The notes beneath the pieces were generated by a model, which had not been told where the DNA came from, ran no database searches, and saw only the letters and a list, made by a program, of their open reading frames with translations. The translations under genes were made by a program, and so were the position numbers. A stretch of DNA of 64,000 nucleotides, from NCBI GenBank assembly GCA_003563465.1, contig PWVH01000128.1:1-64000 (forward strand), written 5' to 3'. This DNA is from Coriobacteriaceae bacterium (GTDB lineage: Bacteria > Actinomycetota > Coriobacteriia > Anaerosomatales > SLCP01). Positions 59,096 through 64,000 of this stretch are shown one piece after another. Position 1 is the first letter of the stretch, and the number at the start of each line of letters is the position of its first letter.

Positions 59096-61318
59096 TCAAG
59101 CAAGGTCGAGAGGATCGATGTCGACGGTCACGATGACCTCCTCTATGGACTTGACCCCCTGAAGGGCTGCACGCAACTTAGTGGGTAGAGGTGAGTCGAC
59201 CGGCGTTTTGACTAGAACATGCCATCTGAAGCGATTCTTGAGCCGAGCGAGGGGTGCAGGGGCGGGTCCGAGTATCTCCCACTCGGGTGGAGCGGCATTG
59301 CTGAGTTCCTCAGCAACCGATGTCGCACAGCGTCGGGCCAAGCTATCGGCTGAAGCCGTTACCAGGATGTTGGCCAGACGCCCGTACGGCGGGAAGTGCA
59401 ACTCCTGCCGCTGTTGACGCTCCCGTGCGTAGAAGACTTCCGGGTCGTTTAGGGCGAGCGCTCTGATCGCAGGGTGTTCGGGCCAGTAGGTCTGCACCAA
59501 GACCCGCCCTTCTTCGTGTCCCCTGCCCGCTCTGCCTGCAACCTGTTCCAGCATCTGAAACGTGCGTTCACCGGATCTGATGTCCGGGATATGGAGCGTG
59601 GTGTCGGCGCTGACCACTCCTACGAGAGTCACTTCAGGGTAGTCAAGTCCCTTCGCTACCATCTGGGTACCGACAAGCACACCAGAAGAGACTGCTTCGA
59701 ACTCAGCGAGGCGGGCTTCGTGCCCGCCCTTGACCGATGTCGTGTCGGCATCCATCCGGATGACAGGAAGTTCCGGAAGCAGCGAGCTGACTTCATTCGC
59801 CACTCTCTGCGTGCCAGCTCCGAATCGCCTTAGGTAAGGACTCCGACACATCGGACAAACCCCCGGTGCGTGCGAACTCTCTCCGCAGTGATGGCAGACA
59901 AGTGTGGCACCGGATTCATGGAATGTCAGAGAGGTAGAGCATCGGGTACAGCCTGGAACGTGCCCGCACTCACGACACAACAGAAACGAAGCGTATCCAC
60001 GGCGGTTAAGGAGCAAGATGGCCTTCTGACCCTTTGCTGCGACCTGCCTTAACTCCTCGGCAAGTCGACGCGAGAACATCGACCGGTTTCCGGCGAGGAA
60101 CTCAGCGGACAGGTCTATGATCTCGATTCGAGGCCGGATGCCTCCACCGACTCTCTCCGGCATACGCACGGCCACTATGGCTCCGTGCTCGGCCGCATGC
60201 AGCGCTTCTAAACTCGGTGTCGCGCTTCCGAGCACCAGCGTTGCGCCACGTTCTTCGACGAGTCTTCGTGCAACGTCGCGGGCGTGGTATCGCGGTGCCG
60301 AGAAATGCTTGTAGGAGGCTTCATGCTCTTCGTCGATGATCACAAGCTGCAGTCGATTTACGGGGGCGAATACTGCAGAACGGGCTCCCACGACGATTCG
60401 GGCATCGCCCGATGCTACGCGGTCCCACTGATCGAGACGTTCGCCACGGCCGAGCCGACTGTGGACGACAGCGACCAGATCACCGAAGCGCGATCTGAAG
60501 CGTCCGACCGTCTGCGGTGTCAACGAGATTTCCGGAACAAGGACTATGGCGCCTCCGCCCTCATCCAGAACCCTCTCGATTGCTTGCATGTAGACTTCAG
60601 TCTTCCCCGAGCCAGTGGTTCCATGGAGCAGGATACAGGCGCCTGGATTCGCCACAGATATCGCTTCGAGTGCGGAAAGCTGCCCGGGAGAGAGGTTCTT
60701 ATGCCGAGGAGCAGGGCGTCTGTGACTCAGAGGGTCTCGGAAACGGCGGCGTGCCGACATGCGTATCGCACCGGCGCTTTCCAAGCGGGCTAGTACGGAG
60801 GACACCGAGCCGAAGGCTGCAGTGAGCTCTGCAACCGTAACAGGACCCTGCGAGAGGGCTCCGAGCAGAGCGCGCTGTCGATGCGCGTTCGGTAGAGGCT
60901 CAAACGAGCTGTGTGGTACCAACTCGACTACACGTTCCTGAACCGGTGAGACGCTGGGTGGCTTAAGTCTCCAAGAATCGCCGTCCCGGATGGCCGTCGG
61001 AATACTTCCCGGAGGCAGCAGCAGGCGTATAGCGTCGGACAAAGGCGCTAGATACTCTTCGGCGATCCAGAGCGCGATATTCGCTGAGACTGCGTCGAAG
61101 CGCGGAGGACCGATTACCGCAAGCACGGGTTTACGCTCAGGAATCTTGCTCGTCGTACTGATTCCGATGACGTGGCCTAGCGCACGACGACTGCCGAACT
61201 CGACGAGCACGGGGGCACCGACATCCACACGGGCGTAAAGGTCATCCGGGATGTCGTAGTCGAAGGCCGAGGAGAGCTTCTTGGCGGGTATGTCGACGAC
61301 CACTTGGGCGACGTGCAC
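59096..61318 (-). CDS. priA: Primosomal protein N' (replication restart helicase PriA)
   Basis: Restarts replication at collapsed forks. The 740-residue protein has an N-terminal DNA-binding part (VAQVVVDIPAKKLSSAFDY). The helicase core shows Walker A LLHGTTGSGKTEVYMQAI near 227-244, motif II VIIDEEHEASYKH and LVLGSATPSLEAL. The zinc-binding cysteine array is complete: CRECGHVPGCTRCS and CHHCGESSHAPGVCPMC. Motif VI-type GRAGRGHEEG follows. The start is GTG at 61318 with GAGGGGA upstream. Confidence 0.95.
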   Translation of the reverse strand: MHVAQVVVDIPAKKLSSAFDYDIPDDLYARVDVGAPVLVEFGSRRALGHVIGISTTSKIPERKPVLAVIGPPRFDAVSANIALWIAEEYLAPLSDAIRLLLPPGSIPTAIRDGDSWRLKPPSVSPVQERVVELVPHSSFEPLPNAHRQRALLGALSQGPVTVAELTAAFGSVSSVLARLESAGAIRMSARRRFRDPLSHRRPAPRHKNLSPGQLSALEAISVANPGACILLHGTTGSGKTEVYMQAIERVLDEGGGAIVLVPEISLTPQTVGRFRSRFGDLVAVVHSRLGRGERLDQWDRVASGDARIVVGARSAVFAPVNRLQLVIIDEEHEASYKHFSAPRYHARDVARRLVEERGATLVLGSATPSLEALHAAEHGAIVAVRMPERVGGGIRPRIEIIDLSAEFLAGNRSMFSRRLAEELRQVAAKGQKAILLLNRRGYASFLLCRECGHVPGCTRCSTSLTFHESGATLVCHHCGESSHAPGVCPMCRSPYLRRFGAGTQRVANEVSSLLPELPVIRMDADTTSVKGGHEARLAEFEAVSSGVLVGTQMVAKGLDYPEVTLVGVVSADTTLHIPDIRSGERTFQMLEQVAGRAGRGHEEGRVLVQTYWPEHPAIRALALNDPEVFYARERQQRQELHFPPYGRLANILVTASADSLARRCATSVAEELSNAAPPEWEILGPAPAPLARLKNRFRWHVLVKTPVDSPLPTKLRAALQGVKSIEEVIVTVDIDPLDLA

Positions 61319-61361
61319 AGCGATCCCCTCGCCGATTGCGGGAAGGAACGCTCACAGCATA

Positions 61362-61393
61362 CAGAAGGCCACCGACATACGTGGCGGCCTTCT
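61362..61393 (-). terminator. Hairpin after metK, probable terminator
   Basis: AGAAGGCCGCCAC pairs with GGTGGCCTTCT (one bulged base) around a seven-base loop on the minus strand, 19 bases after the metK stop. The stem is strong, but no U-run follows in either direction, so termination may need a factor. Confidence 0.45.
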
Positions 61394-61411
61394 TGAGCCT
61401 GGAAGCGATAA

Positions 61412-62671
61412 TCAGTCGTTGAGACCCGCTGCCGCAGCAAGGTCTACAGCCCTGTCCGTCCTTTCCCAGGTGAAGTCCTTGTCGTTGCGTCCGAAATGAC
61501 CGTAGGCTGCAGTCTTGCGGTATATGGGGCGTCTCAGATCGAGATCGCGGATGATGGCTCCCGGCCGCAAGTCGAAAACCTCGGCGATCGCGGTCTCGAT
61601 GGCGCCAAGAGCGACCTTCTCGGTACCGAAGGTTTCAACGAATACCGAGAGAGGGTGGGCCATCCCAATCGCGTAGGCCAACTGTATCTCGCATCGATCT
61701 GCTAGACCCGCCGCGACCACGGTCTTGGCGACCCATCGAGCGGCATAGGTGGCCGAGCGATCGACCTTTGTGCAGTCCTTGCCCGAGAAAGCACCGCCGC
61801 CGTGGCGACCCATGCCGCCATAAGTATCGACGATTATCTTGCGGCCGGTCAGTCCAGTGTCGCCCATAGGGCCGCCGATGACGAAACGCCCGGTGGGATT
61901 GACGTATACGTCGGCGTGACCGTACTCGATGCCTTCGAGGTCGAACACCGGCTTGATCACGTGTTCGATAACGTCAGGCTTCATGAGTCCCTCGATGTCG
62001 ACTCCGTCAGCGTGTTGCGCAGCAATCAGAATCTTCTCGACGGCGATTGGCTTGTCTCCTTGGTAGCGAACAGTAACTTGCGTTTTGCCGTCGGGACGCA
62101 GGTAGTCCAGCACGCCAGCCTTCCGCACGGCGGTCAGACGTTCGGCCAGGCGATGGGCAAGGTAGATCGGCATCGGCATGAGCTGGGTGGTCTCTTTGCA
62201 GGCGTATCCGAACATCATGCCTTGGTCGCCGGCGCCGACAAGGTCGAGGGGATCGCCGTTGTAACCGTGCTGTACCTCGAAGGACTCGTCGACACCCATC
62301 GCGATGTCTGGGCTCTGTTCGTGGATCGTTGTGATGACTCCGCAAGTCTCATGGTCGAAGCCGTATTTGGCTCGTGTGTAGCCTATCTCTTCGACCACGT
62401 TGCGTACGATCGCGGGTATCTCGACATAGGCATGAGTGCGGATTTCACCAGAGACTGCGACAAGGCCTGTGGTGACCAAGGTCTCGCATGCGACCCTTAC
62501 GTACTCCGGATGCGCTTTCGAACCGTCGGGCGATACGAAATCGGACTCGGCCAACTCCGCTTCTCTGGCTATGATCGCGTCAAGCACGGCATCGGATATC
62601 TGGTCGCACATCTTGTCGGGATGACCCTCCGTGACTGACTCTGAGGTGAAAGAGTACTCGCGCTCGGACAT
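61412..62671 (-). CDS. metK: S-adenosylmethionine synthetase
   Basis: Makes AdoMet from methionine and ATP. The 419-residue protein starts YSFTSESVTEGHPDKMCDQI. It has the ATP-site motif GAGDQGMMFGYAC near 135-147, MPMPIYLAHRLAERL and the P-loop-like GGGAFSGKDCTKVDRSATY. The end reads AYGHFGRNDKDFTWE. The ATG is preceded by AGGAGGTCTC. A SAM-I riboswitch and a terminator in the leader indicate repression by its product. AdoMet feeds the many methyltransferases in this window. Confidence 0.97.
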   Translation of the reverse strand: MSEREYSFTSESVTEGHPDKMCDQISDAVLDAIIAREAELAESDFVSPDGSKAHPEYVRVACETLVTTGLVAVSGEIRTHAYVEIPAIVRNVVEEIGYTRAKYGFDHETCGVITTIHEQSPDIAMGVDESFEVQHGYNGDPLDLVGAGDQGMMFGYACKETTQLMPMPIYLAHRLAERLTAVRKAGVLDYLRPDGKTQVTVRYQGDKPIAVEKILIAAQHADGVDIEGLMKPDVIEHVIKPVFDLEGIEYGHADVYVNPTGRFVIGGPMGDTGLTGRKIIVDTYGGMGRHGGGAFSGKDCTKVDRSATYAARWVAKTVVAAGLADRCEIQLAYAIGMAHPLSVFVETFGTEKVALGAIETAIAEVFDLRPGAIIRDLDLRRPIYRKTAAYGHFGRNDKDFTWERTDRAVDLAAAAGLND

Positions 62672-62707
62672 GAGACCTCCTGTCTTCGTAGCGAACGCCG
62701 CTGCATA

Positions 62708-62737
62708 AGAAAAGCCCCAACCTGGACGGCAAGGGCG
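62708..62737 (-). terminator. Terminator of the SAM-I riboswitch ahead of metK
   Basis: On the minus strand GCCC and GGGC close a 15-base loop region that contains a CTTGCCGTCCAGG segment, followed by TTTTCTT. It lies between the aptamer and the metK ribosome-binding site, where an expression-platform terminator is expected. Neighbouring GCGC repeats could form the competing antiterminator. Confidence 0.65.
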
Positions 62738-62773
62738 CTCACTGGCGCACTCCGTGAAGCCAGCGCGGTATGC

Positions 62774-62905
62774 CCTCATCTTCCAGGCCGGTAAAACCTG
62801 CCGAGACTTGGCACCGTGCGCTCATTTCAGCGTCGGTTGCCGGGGCTTCGCGGGGCTCGGTCCCTCCACCCTCTGCGGTCTTCGCGCGACCGCCTCTTGA
62901 TGAGC
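62774..62905 (-). promoter_or_regulatory. SAM-I (S-box) riboswitch of metK
   Basis: On the minus strand the aptamer starts CTCATCAAGAG (outer helix 62904-62899) and continues with a GCGGTC/GACCGC hairpin, AGAGGGTGGAGGGA, GAGCCCC, GCCCCGGCAACC and GGTGCCAAGTC. It ends with GATGAG (62780-62775), which pairs with CTCATC. These are the hallmark conserved blocks and kink-turn region of SAM-I. A terminator follows, so AdoMet binding should stop transcription before metK. The rest of the 340-base gap up to gltX holds weak promoter-like sequences only. Confidence 0.95.
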
Positions 62906-63011
62906 ACCGCGACGATAGCACGAAGGCGGCGCTATGAAAAGGACGTGCCGATTCGGAAACAGTTACCATAGTCGGGGTCGAGACGGTCGGCGGAGAACGA
63001 GGAGCATCACG

Positions 63012-64000
63012 TGGCCGAGCGGGTAAGAGTGCGTTTTGCACCCAGTCCGACGGGACAACTACACATCGGCGGGGTCCGTACAGCTATCTACAATTGGGCG
63101 TTTGCTCGGCGACACGGAGGATCGTTCGTTCTACGGATAGACGATACTGATGCAGAGCGCTCCACAGAAGCGAACACCCAGGCAATACTCTCATCGCTGA
63201 GATGGCTCGGTTTAGACTGGGATGAGGGTCCTGAGATAGGTGGTCTGTCTGGTCCGTATTTCCAAACCAAGCGTCGTGCTTACTACGACGCTGCTCTCGA
63301 GCGCCTGCAAACGTCCGATGCGGTCTATCCTTGCTTCTGTTCCGCCGAGGAGCTGGCGCTCAGGCGCGAGACCGAACGTGCGACAGGTGGATTCTCCGGC
63401 TACGACCGGAGATGTCGATCGCTCTCGGTCTCTGAAGCGAAGAGCCGTCTGGTCTCCGGCGAGCCACATGCGTGGCGGTTCAAAGTCCCGGACGACCGGG
63501 GAGACATCGTGTTCTACGATGAGGTACGTGGAAAGAGCGTGTTTCCTTGCGACGCGATGGACGATTTCGTCATAGTACGCAGCGACGCTACTCCTACGTA
63601 CAACTTCGCTACAGTGATCGATGACATCGAGATGGCCATCTCCCACATCATACGCGGTGACGATCATCTTCCGAACACGCCGCGACAGATACTTCTGTTC
63701 GAAGCGCTGGGAGCGGAATCCCCATCCTTCGCCCACCTGTCCATGATTCTGGGACCGGACGGCAAGCGCCTGTCAAAACGTCACGGCGCGACCTCTGTAG
63801 AAGAGTATCGTGATTCGGGATACCTGCCCGAGGCATTGTTGAACTATCTTGCCCTCCTTGGGTGGTCACTCGATGATCGCACTACCATCATCGATAGCTC
63901 GACTCTGGTGCAGAACTTCTCGCTTGAGCGTGTTTCCAGCAATCCTGCAGTCTTCGACCCGGAGAAACTGGAGTGGATGAACGGAGTCTACATCCGCGAT
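63012..64000 (+). CDS. gltX: Glutamyl-tRNA synthetase, N-terminal part (cut by window end)
   Basis: Charges tRNA-Glu. The GTG at 63012 has GAGGAG six bases upstream. The 329 codons present show the class I motif RFAPSPTGQLHIGGVRTA (HIGH as HIGG) near residues 8-25, FVLRIDDTDAERS, YPCFCSAEEL and FDPEKLEWMNG at the edge. The second motif is GPDGKRLSKRHGA, in place of KMSKS. The anticodon-binding domain lies beyond the window. It diverges from metK. Confidence 0.95.

Noticed and set aside
61319..63011. tRNA or other small RNA genes around metK
   Set aside because: The structured parts are explained by the SAM-I riboswitch, its terminator and the metK 3' hairpin; no tRNA cloverleaf was recognised.

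Overview
This window is a chromosomal housekeeping region of a GC-rich bacterium, most likely an actinobacterium of the Coriobacteriia or a related deep anaerobic branch. The evidence for that placement is indirect: a WhiG/FliA-type sigma factor, a DivIVA-like SepIVA relative beside coaD, FabK-type enoyl-ACP reduction, zinc-binding (CxxC) forms of L28 and L32, and an overall gene order resembling the Bacillus subtilis priA-to-ribC segment. Nearly every gene lies on the minus strand. Only rpmB, an fmdB-like gene and gltX are on the plus strand. Many neighbours overlap by four bases (ATGA, GTGA or TTGA), so translational coupling is the rule.

Read in the direction of transcription (right to left), the layout is as follows. 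(1) gltX (plus strand, cut by the window end) diverges from metK, which has a SAM-I riboswitch and a terminator in its leader. (2) priA, then def-fmt-rsmB-glpX; an FmdB-type zinc ribbon on the plus strand; a membrane-anchored PASTA protein with a degenerate amidase domain; a TPP riboswitch controlling thiT-thiN; and a GAF/HD-GYP protein. (3) rpmB (plus), then a DUF1858 protein, Asp23, FakA and FakB (fatty acid kinase), and recG. (4) rsmD-coaD-sepIVA-like-yceD, then rpmF-plsX-fabH-fabK-fabD-fabG-acpP-(NMO/FabK paralogue)-fabF for fatty acid synthesis. (5) rnc-smc-ftsY-lepB-ffh for RNA processing, chromosome organisation and SRP targeting. (6) rpsP-khpA-rimM-trmD-lepB-rplS, then rnhB-yraN-comM-dprA-trmFO-xer-whiG. 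(7) rpsB-tsf, pyrH-frr-uppS-cdsA-dxr-rseP-ispG-proS. (8) rimP-nusA-ylxR-infB-rbfA-nrnA-truB-ribF, with ribF cut by the window start.

Together these genes supply translation initiation and ribosome maturation, tRNA modification, N-terminal protein processing, SRP secretion, isoprenoid and undecaprenyl synthesis, and fatty acid and phospholipid synthesis. No mobile element, CRISPR array, tRNA or rRNA was recognised. I did not find a wholly new multi-gene system. The most unusual items are the PASTA protein whose amidase domain has lost its zinc ligands, a winged-helix-like insertion in the site-2 protease RseP, a zinc-knuckle tail on NusA, a pseudoknot-forming rpsB leader, a terminator-like hairpin ahead of rimP-nusA, and a perfect 51-bp tandem duplication inside infB. 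Function calls rest on motifs and synteny read by eye; no database search was run.
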